Part shown: piece after piece, positions 41,170 through 49,826 of the stretch
How positions within the stretch are numbered: position 1 is the stretch's first letter
How the letters are laid out: each line of letters starts with the position of its first letter
Assembly: GCA_945952415.1 (NCBI GenBank)
Contig: CAMFIF010000003.1
Span: forward strand, 1 to 64,000
From: an uncultured Rhizobium sp.
GTDB taxonomy: Bacteria; Pseudomonadota; Alphaproteobacteria; Rhizobiales; Rhizobiaceae
Length of the DNA stretch: 64,000 nucleotides
Direction of reading: 5' to 3'
Position numbers and translations under genes: made by a program
Notes under the pieces: generated by a model
Database searches by the model: none
Told to the model about the DNA's origin: nothing
Seen by the model: only the letters and a program-made list of their open reading frames with translations

Positions 41170-42105
41170 ATGACGGCTCGCAAGACACTTGATGCCTATG
41201 TCCGTGACGCGGATGACACTTTCAGCTGCGCCTACGGCCCCTTTACGCTCCGCTCGGTATTTCAGCCGATCTTCACCCCCGATCTCAATGGCACGCGCAT
41301 TGCCGGCTTTCACAGCCTGGTGCGGATCGAACGCCACGGCGACGCTTATGCGCCGGGGGAGTTTCTGAACGCCGTCGACCCGCGTGACCTCTCCGAAATC
41401 GACAGCCGCCTTGCCGGCCTGCACGCGCTGAACGGCCATCCCTTCGCCCGCACCGGTGCCAAGATCCACATCCCGCGCGATCCGCGCCATTTCTACACCT
41501 CGCATGAAATGCGCGCCGATGCGGAGAAGCTTCGCCACTGCACCGATGCGGCCGGCCTCGCCTCCCGCGATGTGGTCTGCGAGCTGCAAATGCGCGATTT
41601 CGACGATCTCGACCGCACGGTGAACTTCGCCGCCCATCTGCGCCGGGCAGGTCTGCTGGTGGCGATCGACGGCTATGCCGGCGAAGAGCGCGACCTGAAG
41701 CGGGTCTCCGAGGTCCGCCCGAGCTTCGTGCGCTTCGATCAAAACTGGCTGCGCGGCTTCCTGGAAAACAGCGCAGGCACCGCCCTGCTGCGCGTCATCA
41801 TCCGCCAGCTGGCCGAGCGCAATATTCTGGCGATTGCCAGCGGCATCGACCGCGAGGAAGAGGTGCAGCAGCTGGAACGGATTCAAATGCCGCGCATCCA
41901 GGGCCATGCCCTGGCCAAGCCCGACCGGGCGGCCAACCTCTCGCTGAAACGGCTGGGCACAGGACCGGTCGCGGTGGAGGATCGCCAGCGGATGATCATT
42001 GCCAATCCGCCGCCGCTCGCCCCGCAGCCGGTCATGGAGCTTTCCCGCCCGCCCGTTCAGCGGCGCGGCGCGGCCGTTTTCGGCCGCCGGGGTGCCGCGG
42101 GCTGA
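41170..42105 (+). CDS. degenerate EAL-domain protein
   Basis: 311-residue protein with the EAL fold but not the active site. The EAL triad is HSL (48-50, in GFHSLVRIER); the DDFG loop is IDGYAGE (166-172); the catalytic lysine is replaced by R188 (SFVRFDQNW); one glutamate remains (E138). The final IQGHALAKP (243-251) matches the family C-terminus. It therefore probably lacks c-di-GMP phosphodiesterase activity and may instead bind a nucleotide or partner. ATG 41170 is used because the MTARK start begins conserved sequence. A good terminator follows. Confidence 0.8.
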   Translation: MTARKTLDAYVRDADDTFSCAYGPFTLRSVFQPIFTPDLNGTRIAGFHSLVRIERHGDAYAPGEFLNAVDPRDLSEIDSRLAGLHALNGHPFARTGAKIHIPRDPRHFYTSHEMRADAEKLRHCTDAAGLASRDVVCELQMRDFDDLDRTVNFAAHLRRAGLLVAIDGYAGEERDLKRVSEVRPSFVRFDQNWLRGFLENSAGTALLRVIIRQLAERNILAIASGIDREEEVQQLERIQMPRIQGHALAKPDRAANLSLKRLGTGPVAVEDRQRMIIANPPPLAPQPVMELSRPPVQRRGAAVFGRRGAAG

Positions 42106-42142
42106 GGACACTCGGGCTCGAATCGATGTTCGGGCCCTGAAA

Positions 42143-42167
42143 TTGCCATCAATGGCAACATTTTTTT
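42143..42167 (+). terminator. terminator of the EAL-like gene
   Basis: TTGCCA (42143-42148), loop TCAA, TGGCAA (42153-42158), CA, then seven T (42161-42167). It is 38 bp after the stop codon. Confidence 0.75.
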
Positions 42168-42259
42168 GATTGGTGATGCGACTTTTCCAGAAGTTTTGCG
42201 TTTTATTGCCATGATTGTCAGGCATGACATCATCCTGAAACCAGTCATGGAACGCGAAA

Positions 42260-42391
42260 ATGTTTATCGATGACGAAATTCTGGCAGAACGCCATCGCCG
42301 CGGAAGTCCGTTTCCCGTGGTGATCATCGCCTTGACGACCATTGCCGCCTGCCTGGCGACGGTCGCCGGTGCCCTGACGTCCATCGCCTGA
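42260..42391 (+). CDS. small membrane peptide (43 residues)
   Basis: Open frame beginning MFIDDEILAERHRRG and continuing into one hydrophobic segment, FPVVIIALTTIAACLATVAG, ending LTSIA. Charged N-terminus followed by a single helix fits a small bitopic membrane protein. GGAACGCGAAA precedes the ATG, a weak ribosome site. It lies just downstream of the EAL-like gene's terminator in lower-GC DNA, so it needs its own promoter. No family is recognised. Confidence 0.45.
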   Translation: MFIDDEILAERHRRGSPFPVVIIALTTIAACLATVAGALTSIA

Positions 42392-42478
42392 GCGCCGCCC
42401 GGATGACCCGGGACCGGGGCATGATGCCCCGCCTCTTTCGCGCCGAGCCCTGTAGCCGGCGCCTTTGCCACCCGAAGC

Positions 42479-43846
42479 CTAGACCCCTCCCATGACAGTG
42501 ATCGGCGTGCCGTCGAAAAAGCGGGAAAGCCGGAAGGCCTGTGGATCGACGACCGGCCGGTCGCCGGTCACGAGATCGGCCGCAAGCTTGCCTGCGGAGG
42601 GCGAAATGCCGAAGCCGTGGCCGGAAAAGCCCGTCGCGATCACCAGACCGCGGCGGTCTTCGACGCGTGAAATCACCGGGACGGCATCGGGCACCACCTC
42701 GATCATGCCCGCCCACTCCTGCTCGATGGGCAGCCCCCGGAAGAAGGGGTAATCCTGTTGCAGCCGCGCCCAGGCCCGCCGCACCGTGCCCGAGGCGGGC
42801 TTGGGATCCAGCACGCGATGGGCGAGAAGCATCCGGCGAAGCCCGGTCGGCTTGCTAAACAGCGCGCGCCATTCGTCCAGCATCATGCCGGAAAAGCGGG
42901 GCCGCAGCGAGGCCCAGTCCTGGCGGAGAATGCTGCGGAACGGCATCGCGTAGCGGAAGGAATCCGGCACGATCTCGACGATGTTTTCCGCCGCCGAGGC
43001 AACAGAATAGCCGCCATCAGCCCGCCGCCGGAAGGCGAACTTGCTGGTCCAGAGCGCCGCTTCGGGCGCCGGCTCTGCCGAAGCGGACGCTCCCGTGCGC
43101 ACCACCGTGTTCAGCACCTTGAGCTGCGGGAGCGAAATGCCGTCGAGCCGCGCCATCGCGCTCGTCCATACGCCCGCCGCCAGGATGACCGAGGACGTGC
43201 GCACATAGCCACGCTCGGTTTCCACGCCGCAAAGCCGCCCTGCCTGCCAGTCGAGCCCCAGCACCGCACAGGACGTGACGATTGCAGCGCCACGGGCACG
43301 GGCGGCTTCCGCCACCAGCGGCGCGACCCGCTGCGGCTCGGCGCGGCCATCCACCGGCGCGTGAAGCGCGGCAAGCGCCCCGGTCGTCAGGCCAGGATAG
43401 AGCCCCGCAAGTCCCTGTCGGCCGATCATGTCCATGCCGGGGCCGCCGGCGAGAGGCTCCATATGCCCCGCAGCGATGAAATCCTTCAGCCAGGTTTCGT
43501 GGCTTGCGACGGTCGCCTCATCTTCGCAGGCAAAGACGATGCCCGAGCGGACATAGCCGCTCTCCGCCCCGATCCGCCGGTCGAGATCCTGCCACAGCCG
43601 GATCGATTCGAGCATCAGCGGCGCCTCGCGCAGGTCACGCATGGCAATGCGCACCCAGCCCCAGTTGCGGCTGGACTGCTCGCCACCGATGGTGCCCTTT
43701 TCGAGAAGCAGCACGCGATGCCCCCGCTCGGCAAGCTCCAGTGCCGCGAAGCACCCCACCACGCCACCCCCGATGACGACGACATCCGTTTCGCGCGGCA
43801 GATCGGGATCGGAGGAAAAGGCGATCAGTCTGGGGCCCGGCATCAT
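42479..43846 (-). CDS. FAD-dependent amine/D-amino-acid oxidoreductase (DadA-like)
   Basis: 455-residue flavoprotein of the DAO family. The FAD-binding VVVIGGGVVGCFAALELAERG is near residues 22-42, split here across the dinucleotide fold, and ATGFSGHGFGISPSAGKLAA closes the FAD site at the C-terminus. Members oxidise D-amino acids, glycine or opine-like amines. ATG 43846 lies four bases after GGAG. It is divergent from an EamA exporter over 143 bp. The substrate is unknown. Confidence 0.85.
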   Translation of the reverse strand: MMPGPRLIAFSSDPDLPRETDVVVIGGGVVGCFAALELAERGHRVLLLEKGTIGGEQSSRNWGWVRIAMRDLREAPLMLESIRLWQDLDRRIGAESGYVRSGIVFACEDEATVASHETWLKDFIAAGHMEPLAGGPGMDMIGRQGLAGLYPGLTTGALAALHAPVDGRAEPQRVAPLVAEAARARGAAIVTSCAVLGLDWQAGRLCGVETERGYVRTSSVILAAGVWTSAMARLDGISLPQLKVLNTVVRTGASASAEPAPEAALWTSKFAFRRRADGGYSVASAAENIVEIVPDSFRYAMPFRSILRQDWASLRPRFSGMMLDEWRALFSKPTGLRRMLLAHRVLDPKPASGTVRRAWARLQQDYPFFRGLPIEQEWAGMIEVVPDAVPVISRVEDRRGLVIATGFSGHGFGISPSAGKLAADLVTGDRPVVDPQAFRLSRFFDGTPITVMGGV

Positions 43847-43989
43847 GCGTCTCCGACCAGTTCGGGAGGGGAAGCCCTTCAATAACCGAAACCAGCCATT
43901 TGAAAAACAGCAGAAATTCGCCTATGAGGCATTTCCCCGCTGCGGCCATGGTGCCGCAACCCAGCACCCAACCCCATGGCAGGTGATCC

Positions 43990-44883
43990 ATGAGCCGCAT
44001 GCAGGCCAATCTCGTTCTGTTGCTCGCGGCCGCCATCTGGGGCGGCGGCTTCGTCGCCCAGGCGACCGCCATGGATTCGCTCGGCCCCTTCTGGTTCATC
44101 GGGCTGCGCTTTGCGATCGCCACGCTCTGCGTCCTGCCCTTTGCCCTGCGCGAAGGGCGCCAGGCGCCCCAGCCGGTTTCTCCCCGGCATATCCGGCAGT
44201 TCCTGGTGATCGGCCTTGCCCTCTTCCTGGGAGCGGCCACCCAGCAGGTCGGCCTGCAATTCACCACCGTCACCAATTCGAGCTTCCTCACCGGCCTTTA
44301 CGTGGTCTTCGTGCCGGCGATCTCGGTAATCTTCCTGCGCAAGCCGCCGCACTGGATCATCTGGCCCGCCGCCCTGCTTTCGCTTACCGGCATTTTTCTC
44401 CTGAGCGGCGGCGCCCTCGACCGCCTCACCGTGGGCGATGGGCTGACCATTCTCTGCGCCCTCTTCTGGGCGGTACAGCTTACGCTTGTGGGGCTCTTCG
44501 TCGGAGAAAGCGGCCGGCCGCTGCTCCTCTCCACTGTGCAGTTCGCCGTCTGCTCCGTGGGCGGCATGGCGATTGCCCTCTTCACCGAACCCCTTTCGCT
44601 GGAAGCCGTGCGCGGTGCGATGACGGAAATTCTCTATGTCGGGATATTCTCCTCCGGCTTCGCCTTCGTGCTTCAGGTGATCGGCCAGCGCTACACCTCC
44701 GCCTCCCAGGCGGCGATCATGCTTTCGGCCGAAGCGCTGTTCGGCGGGCTCTTCGGAGCACTGCTTCTGAACGAGACTTTGACCTCCGCCGGTTACGTCG
44801 GATGCGGAATAATTTTTGTCGCAATGATTATGGTTGAAATCATTCCAGAAGTTCTCCGCAGAAAAACACACGGAATAAGATAG
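43990..44883 (+). CDS. EamA family drug/metabolite exporter (DMT)
   Basis: 297-residue inner-membrane transporter with ten helices in two EamA repeats, for example LLLAAAIWGGGFVAQATAM at the start of the first and LTILCALFWAVQLTLVGLF in the second. DMT proteins export metabolites, often amino acids or nucleotide derivatives. The start is ATG 43990, with AGGTGATCC upstream. It is divergent from the DadA-like gene, which may share its substrate, but this is a guess. Confidence 0.9.
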   Translation: MSRMQANLVLLLAAAIWGGGFVAQATAMDSLGPFWFIGLRFAIATLCVLPFALREGRQAPQPVSPRHIRQFLVIGLALFLGAATQQVGLQFTTVTNSSFLTGLYVVFVPAISVIFLRKPPHWIIWPAALLSLTGIFLLSGGALDRLTVGDGLTILCALFWAVQLTLVGLFVGESGRPLLLSTVQFAVCSVGGMAIALFTEPLSLEAVRGAMTEILYVGIFSSGFAFVLQVIGQRYTSASQAAIMLSAEALFGGLFGALLLNETLTSAGYVGCGIIFVAMIMVEIIPEVLRRKTHGIR

Positions 44884-45249
44884 GCGCTGCATAGCCGCGA
44901 TAAATTCAACAATTACAACGAGGAAATACTCGAATCTTATCAATTCTCATGGAGTATTTCCTGTGGCTATCATAGCGAAAACTTTCGCTTGCCAATTGGG
45001 CGCAAACGCATCAATCTACCGCCGTTCGGGCATTTAGCGAACACGGGAAGACCTTATAAATAAAACGCGCCGAAGTCGTAATACCTCGGGCGGTCATGCG
45101 GGTACAGGACAGCAAGCTTGGCCCCGCGAAAGCCGCGGTAACATGGGACCCTTTCCTCCATATTCGAGAATTGCCTGCCCCACGCCCCCCAAGGGCAATT
45201 TACCGATGCTGCCTGGTCTGACACGGGCAGAGAGAAAAGGACATGACGC
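44884..45249. other. EamA-cspA intergenic region with cspA leader
   Basis: 366 bp with no gene. It holds nested inverted repeats at 44891-44989, a possible -10 TATAAA at 45055-45060, and then about 180 bp of probable cspA leader with a CCGCG/CGCGG hairpin. Long structured leaders are usual for cold-shock genes. Confidence 0.55.
44891..44989. repeat. nested inverted repeats downstream of the EamA gene
   Basis: AGGAAATACTC (44921-44931) and GAGTATTTCCT (44952-44962) are a perfect 11-bp inverted repeat; ATAGCC (44891-44896) and GGCTAT (44965-44970) pair outside it. A third, AGCGAAAACTTTCGCT (44974-44989), follows directly. There is no T-run, so they do not look like simple terminators. They may be operators or RNA folds. 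Confidence 0.55.
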
Positions 45250-45465
45250 ATGGCCGAGAGTGGCACTGTAAAATTCTTCAATACCGACAAGGGTTTCGGC
45301 TTCATCAAGCCGGACAACGGCGGGGCTGACATCTTCGTTCACATTTCCGCTGTTCAGGCTTCGGGTCTCTCCGGCCTGTCCGAAAACCAGAAGGTGACCT
45401 TCGACACCGAGCCGGATCGCCGCGGCAAGGGTCCGAAGGCCGTCAACCTTCATATCGCAGGTTGA
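45250..45465 (+). CDS. cspA: cold-shock domain protein CspA-type
   Basis: 71-residue RNA/DNA-binding cold-shock protein. RNP1 is KGFGFIKP and RNP2 is DIFVHIS, giving the five-strand OB fold that binds single-stranded nucleic acid and melts mRNA structure. Length and motifs agree with the alphaproteobacterial Csp family. The long leader upstream suggests regulation at translation. It is monocistronic. Confidence 0.97.
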   Translation: MAESGTVKFFNTDKGFGFIKPDNGGADIFVHISAVQASGLSGLSENQKVTFDTEPDRRGKGPKAVNLHIAG

Positions 45466-45807
45466 TTGCCTGACGGGAAGGCGGGGTCCGCTTAGGCGCG
45501 CTACCGCAACAGGCGCAAGGGCCTTTCCATCGGCCAGATGGGGGCCATCGCAAAGGACTTCCCCTTCGCATAGCCATTCAAAGGTCCGGTTCTCGCGTTC
45601 CGGGCCTTTGTCATGAGCGCTGATCGCAACCGGGCTTTCGCGGCGGGCGTGGGGAAAAACCACAAGCCCTGGCCGGGCTTTGATAACCCTCCGGGAAGCT
45701 TTGGCTCCATTCAGGTTGCATTCAGATCATCCATGATTAAGTCTCCCCATAAGGATGGCGCCGGACAGCATTTCCGCAGCCATGGATGGAAGAAGAGGAA
45801 TCCTGCG
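45466..45807. other. cspA to BA14K-like gene spacer
   Basis: 342 bp. Contains a hairpin at 45580-45609 that may end cspA transcription and, further on, the promoter region of the BA14K-like gene. A frame at 45613-45807 runs into that gene but has no protein-like features of its own. Confidence 0.5.
45580..45609 (+). terminator. possible cspA terminator
   Basis: AAAGGTCCGG (45580-45589) pairs with CCGGGCCTTT (45600-45609) over ten bases including one G-T pair. Only three T end the stem, so efficiency is uncertain. Confidence 0.45.
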
Positions 45808-46245
45808 ATGAACACGTTTTTCAAGAACCTGGTACTTTCGGGAACCATCGCGGCAACGGTCATTGCGTCGGCCGGCAGCGCTTCGGCCGATGGCTGGCGC
45901 CGCCATCACCACAGCGATGGCGGAGATGCTCTTGCTGCCGGTGTGGCAGGCCTCGCCGTTGGCGCGCTGATCGGTGGCGCCCTCGCCACGCCCCCGCGCC
46001 GTCATTACGTGGATGATTACAGCGTGCTCGAAGGCCCGATCGATGACGAGCCGGATTATGTCTACCGCACCAACCGGGTCGTCGTGCGCCCGGCCTATGT
46101 AGAGCGCCGCGTCGTGATCGAAAGCTCCGGCTATCGCCCCTGGACCCGCCAGTGGATGCGCTATTGCAGCATGCGCTACCGCTCCTTCGATCCTTCGACC
46201 GGCACTTTCATCGGCTATGACGGCATGGAGCATTTCTGCCGCTGA
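45808..46245 (+). CDS. BA14K-like secreted protein
   Basis: 145-residue secreted protein with a signal peptide (cleavage near ASADG, about residue 28), a His-rich stretch (RRHHHSDGG) and a small glycine/alanine-rich hydrophobic segment. The C-terminal MRYCSMRYRSFDPSTGTFIG followed by YDGMEHFC is the BA14K signature with paired cysteines. BA14K was described as a Brucella antigen with lectin-like activity; function here is unknown. ATG 45808 has GAGGA eight bases upstream. Confidence 0.82.
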   Translation: MNTFFKNLVLSGTIAATVIASAGSASADGWRRHHHSDGGDALAAGVAGLAVGALIGGALATPPRRHYVDDYSVLEGPIDDEPDYVYRTNRVVVRPAYVERRVVIESSGYRPWTRQWMRYCSMRYRSFDPSTGTFIGYDGMEHFCR

Positions 46246-46265
46246 TCGCAGTGATGCCGAAGATG

Positions 46266-46296
46266 AAAAAAGGCGGGCCCGGTGCCCGCCTTTTTT
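46266..46296. terminator. strong bidirectional terminator
   Basis: AAAAAAGGCGGGC (46266-46278), loop CCGGT, GCCCGCCTTTTTT (46284-46296), with T-runs both ways. It lies between the convergent BA14K-like and metallo-hydrolase genes. Confidence 0.92.
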
Positions 46297-46304
46297 GTGG
46301 CCGC

Positions 46305-46952
46305 TCAGAGACCGCGCAGGAAGGGATTGTTCCGCCGCTCCTCGCCGATCCGCCCGCCCGGCCCGTGGCCGCAGATGAAGCCCACCTCGTCACCGAGCGG
46401 CAGCACCTTTTCCTTGATGGAGCGCAGCAGCGTCGCATGGTCGCCGCCCGGAAGGTCGGTCCGGCCGATGGATCCGTTGAAGAGCACGTCGCCCAGATGG
46501 GCAAAGCCCTGCTCGCGATTGTAGTAGATCACATGGCCCGGCGCATGGCCCGGGCAATGACGCACCTCGAAGACATGGCTGCCGAAGGCCACCTCATCGC
46601 CATCCTCCAGCCACCGGTCCGGCACGACATTGCGTACCGAACCCGGAATGCCATAGGTCTCGGCCTGCTTTTCAATCCGCGACAGCAGCGGCAGGTCGTC
46701 CTTGTGCGGGCCGACAACCGGAATGGACAGCCGCTCGCGCAGCTCGTCCGCCCCGCCGGCATGGTCGATATGCCCGTGCGTGAGCCAGATTTCCTTCAGC
46801 GTCAGGCCATTTTCGTGGACGATCTGCAGGATGGTCTCCACATCCCCGCCTGGATCGACGATCACGCCCTCCTGGCTCTCCTGATCGAAAAGAATGGTGC
46901 AGTTCTGCTGGAAGGGGGTGACGGGAATGATCCCCGCCTGCAACATGCCCAT
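46305..46952 (-). CDS. metallo-beta-lactamase fold hydrolase (glyoxalase II-like)
   Basis: 215-residue metallo-hydrolase. Metal motif THGHIDHAGG (58-67), then HCPGHAPGHV and FICGHGPGG give further histidines, and GDVLFNGSIGRTDLPGGD is the usual bridging-Asp loop. The family includes hydroxyacylglutathione hydrolases. ATG 46952 has GGAGAGG upstream; the longer frame to 47054 has no conserved residues. Substrate is not established. Confidence 0.9.
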   Translation of the reverse strand: MGMLQAGIIPVTPFQQNCTILFDQESQEGVIVDPGGDVETILQIVHENGLTLKEIWLTHGHIDHAGGADELRERLSIPVVGPHKDDLPLLSRIEKQAETYGIPGSVRNVVPDRWLEDGDEVAFGSHVFEVRHCPGHAPGHVIYYNREQGFAHLGDVLFNGSIGRTDLPGGDHATLLRSIKEKVLPLGDEVGFICGHGPGGRIGEERRNNPFLRGL

Positions 46953-47175
46953 GAAAACCTCTCCAAAGGGGCGACCGGCTTTCTGAGGGCCGAATCCGGA
47001 TAATCCTCTCATATATGGGCCCGTTTGCCCGGGGGAAAGGCCAGGCAGGACCACGGGCGTTCACATGGAGTTGATTTGTCCCCGGAATACGGTCTATCCA
47101 AGTCGGCACGGCGGCCCCCGACATCGGGCCGGAACAACACGGCCCCGCATGCCGTGAGGATGACAGGACGATAAA

Positions 47176-47673
47176 GTGGCGCGGCAGGCAGGCAGGAAGA
47201 AGGACGCGGAACCCGAGGTGCTGGATGCGCCTATGGCGGATGCAAGGCATATCGACTTCGAGACGATCGAGCAGTTCTTCTTCGCCTATCGGGACTTCGT
47301 TTCCGATCCCGACCAGATTCTGGCCACGAGCGGCTTCGGCCGCGCCCATCACCGGGTGGTCCATTTCGTCAACCGCTATCCGGGCATGACTGTGGCCGAC
47401 CTGCTCGATACGCTGCAGATCACCAAGCAGAGCCTCTCGCGCGTGCTCAAACAGCTGATCGACAGCGGCTATATCCGCCAGATGGCGGGCCATGCGGATC
47501 GTCGTCAGCGCAAGCTCTATCCGACTCTGGCCGGGCGGGAGCTGGCGCTGGCGCTGGCCGAGCCGCAATCCCGCCGCATCGCGCGCGCATTCCAGGGCCT
47601 TTCGGCAGAGGAGCGCACCGCGGTGCGCAAGTTCCTCGCCGGCATGCAGAACAGGGAGAAGGAAAAGGCATGA
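47176..47673 (+). CDS. MarR family regulator (PetP-like)
   Basis: 165-residue winged-helix regulator, GTG start at 47176. TVADLLDTLQITKQSLSRVL is the DNA-binding helix-turn-helix and DRRQRKLYPTLAGRELALAL the wing. It overlaps the next gene by four bases (ATGA), so MarR and response regulator are co-translated. The pair resembles PetP-PetR of Rhodobacter, but no cytochrome bc1 genes are nearby. Confidence 0.85.
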   Translation: MARQAGRKKDAEPEVLDAPMADARHIDFETIEQFFFAYRDFVSDPDQILATSGFGRAHHRVVHFVNRYPGMTVADLLDTLQITKQSLSRVLKQLIDSGYIRQMAGHADRRQRKLYPTLAGRELALALAEPQSRRIARAFQGLSAEERTAVRKFLAGMQNREKEKA

Positions 47674-48374
47674 GCCCGCAGCCGGTCGCAATTCCCGACA
47701 ATGCCGCCCATCTTCTGGTGGTGGATGACGATACCCGCATCCGGGCGCTGCTGAACCGCTATCTCGCCGAAAACGGTTTCCGCGTGACGGTGGCGGCCGA
47801 TGCCGCCGAGGCCCGCCGCAAGCTTGAAGGCATGGAATTCGACCTCATCATCCTCGACGTGATGATGCCGGGCGAATCCGGTCTGTCGCTCACCAAGGCG
47901 CTGAAGACCATACGCCAGGTGCCCATCGTCCTCCTCACCGCCCTTGCCGAAGCCCCATCCCGCATCGAGGGGTTGGAAGCGGGTGCCGATGACTATGTTT
48001 CCAAGCCTTTCGATCCCCGGGAGCTGGTGCTGCGCATCAACAATATCCTGAAGCGCAGCCCGGGCCAGGATCAGGCCGCCGTCGAGCAGGTCATGTTTGG
48101 CCCCTACACCTTCTCGCTTGCCCGCAAGGAGCTGAAGAAGGCCTCGGTTCTGGTGCGCCTCACGGATCGCGAAACGGAAATCATGACCTTCTTTGCCGCC
48201 CGAGCCGGCGAAACCGTGGCGCGCCACGAGCTGGCCGGCAGCGACGGGGAAATCGGCGAGCGCACCATCGACGTGCAGATAAACCGGCTGCGGCGCAAGA
48301 TCGAGGATGACCCGGCCAATCCCGTCTATCTCCAGACGGTACGCGGCATCGGCTACCGTCTCTCGGTCGATTGA
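47670..48374 (+). CDS. OmpR-family response regulator (PetR-like)
   Basis: 234-residue two-component regulator. The receiver domain has DDD at 19-21, phosphorylated D63 in LIILDVMMPGESG, and K112-like lysine in VSKPFDPREL. The C-terminal winged helix (RLTDRETEIMTFF, RTIDVQINRLRRKI and VRGIGYRLSV) is of the OmpR type. It overlaps the MarR gene and is followed, after 54 bp, by the histidine kinase. Confidence 0.93.
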   Translation: MSPQPVAIPDNAAHLLVVDDDTRIRALLNRYLAENGFRVTVAADAAEARRKLEGMEFDLIILDVMMPGESGLSLTKALKTIRQVPIVLLTALAEAPSRIEGLEAGADDYVSKPFDPRELVLRINNILKRSPGQDQAAVEQVMFGPYTFSLARKELKKASVLVRLTDRETEIMTFFAARAGETVARHELAGSDGEIGERTIDVQINRLRRKIEDDPANPVYLQTVRGIGYRLSVD

Positions 48375-48428
48375 ACCGGGCCCGCAGCTGGAGGCGGTGA
48401 AGGGAACCGCCCGAAAGGCAGGAACGCC

Positions 48429-49820
48429 ATGACGAGCTTCGATACGATCCGCCCCGAGCCGGACCGCCCCTCGCCATCCTATTTCGCCTCGCTCGCGCGC
48501 TGGGTGCGCCGCCGCCTGCCAACCGGCCTTTATGCCCGCTCGCTCCTGATCATCGTGCTGCCCATGGTGATGCTGCAGGTGGCCGTCTCCATCGTCTTCA
48601 TGGAGCGGCACTGGCACATGGTCACCCAGCGGCTGACCAATGGCACGACCCGCGACATTGCCGCAATCATCTACCTCATAACCCGCCGCCCGGACCCTGC
48701 CGATGTGGAGGAGACGCTGCGCCTTGCCAAGGACAGGCTTGGCCTCGACGTATCCCTCACCCCCGGCGATGCCCTGCCGCCCGGCGGGCAGATCCCGCTC
48801 TTCGGCCTGCTGGAACAGACGCTTGGCGCCGAGATCGAAACCCAGATCGGCCTCCCCTATCGCATCGACGTGCTGATGCCGGATGACGGGCCGAGCCTCG
48901 TCGACATCAAGATCCTCCTGCGCGACCAGATCCTGAGGGTGCTGGTCAAGCGCAACGAGACCTATGCATCGAACACCCACATCTTCATCCTGTGGATGGT
49001 GGGCACGGCAGCGGTGCTGATCACCATTTCCGTTCTCTTCCTGCGCGGCCAGATCCGCCCCATCGTGGCTCTCGCCAAGGCGGCGGAAGCCTTCGGCAAG
49101 GGGCAGAAGATGCCGGAGAATTTCTCCCCCCGAGGCGCGGATGAAATCCGCCGCGCGGGGCTTGCCTTCATCCTCATGCGCGAACGCATCGAGCGGCAGA
49201 TGGAGCAGCGCACCGCCATGCTGACGGGCGTGAGCCACGATCTGCGCACCATCCTCACCCGTTTCAAGCTGCAGCTGGCGCTCGCCGGCGACAATCCCGA
49301 TCTCGCCGGCCTCAACGAGGATGTGGCCGACATGCAGTCGATGCTCGAGGGCTACATGGCCTTCGCCCGCGGCGAGGCGGAGGAGGACCTGGGCAAACTC
49401 GACATCACCGAGCTTTTCTCCCGTCTGGAAGCGGAAGCCGACATGCATGGCAAGTCGCTGAGCTGGACGCTGACCGGCGACAGCATCGCCAATGTCCGCC
49501 CCAATGCCTTCACCCGGCTCGTCTCGAACCTCGTTTCGAACAGCCTGCGCTATGCCAACCGCATGCAGCTGACCGCCGTGCTTGGCGGGAGGTGGCTGAC
49601 GATCACGCTGGATGATGATGGTCCGGGCATTCCCTCTGCCGCCCGGGAGGACGTGTTCAAGCCCTTCTTCCGGCTGGACGAAGCCCGCAATCTCGATTCC
49701 TCGGGCACCGGGCTCGGCCTCGCCATAGCGCGGGATATTGCCCGCAGCCATGGCGGCAATGTCACGCTGGAAGACAGCCCGCTCGGTGGCCTCAGGGCAA
49801 TCGTGCGTGTTCCGGTATAA
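48429..49820 (+). CDS. sensor histidine kinase (EnvZ-type)
   Basis: 463-residue membrane kinase. Transmembrane helices near 38-58 and 185-206 enclose a periplasmic domain; a HAMP linker follows (IRPIVALAKAAEAFG). The phosphorylated histidine is H270 in TGVSHDLRTIL. The N-box (NLVSNSLRYAN), G1 (LDDDGPGIP) and G2 (GTGLGLAIARDI) form the ATP-binding domain. It is the partner of the upstream response regulator. The signal is unknown. Confidence 0.93.
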   Translation: MTSFDTIRPEPDRPSPSYFASLARWVRRRLPTGLYARSLLIIVLPMVMLQVAVSIVFMERHWHMVTQRLTNGTTRDIAAIIYLITRRPDPADVEETLRLAKDRLGLDVSLTPGDALPPGGQIPLFGLLEQTLGAEIETQIGLPYRIDVLMPDDGPSLVDIKILLRDQILRVLVKRNETYASNTHIFILWMVGTAAVLITISVLFLRGQIRPIVALAKAAEAFGKGQKMPENFSPRGADEIRRAGLAFILMRERIERQMEQRTAMLTGVSHDLRTILTRFKLQLALAGDNPDLAGLNEDVADMQSMLEGYMAFARGEAEEDLGKLDITELFSRLEAEADMHGKSLSWTLTGDSIANVRPNAFTRLVSNLVSNSLRYANRMQLTAVLGGRWLTITLDDDGPGIPSAAREDVFKPFFRLDEARNLDSSGTGLGLAIARDIARSHGGNVTLEDSPLGGLRAIVRVPV

Positions 49821-49826
49821 GGAAGG

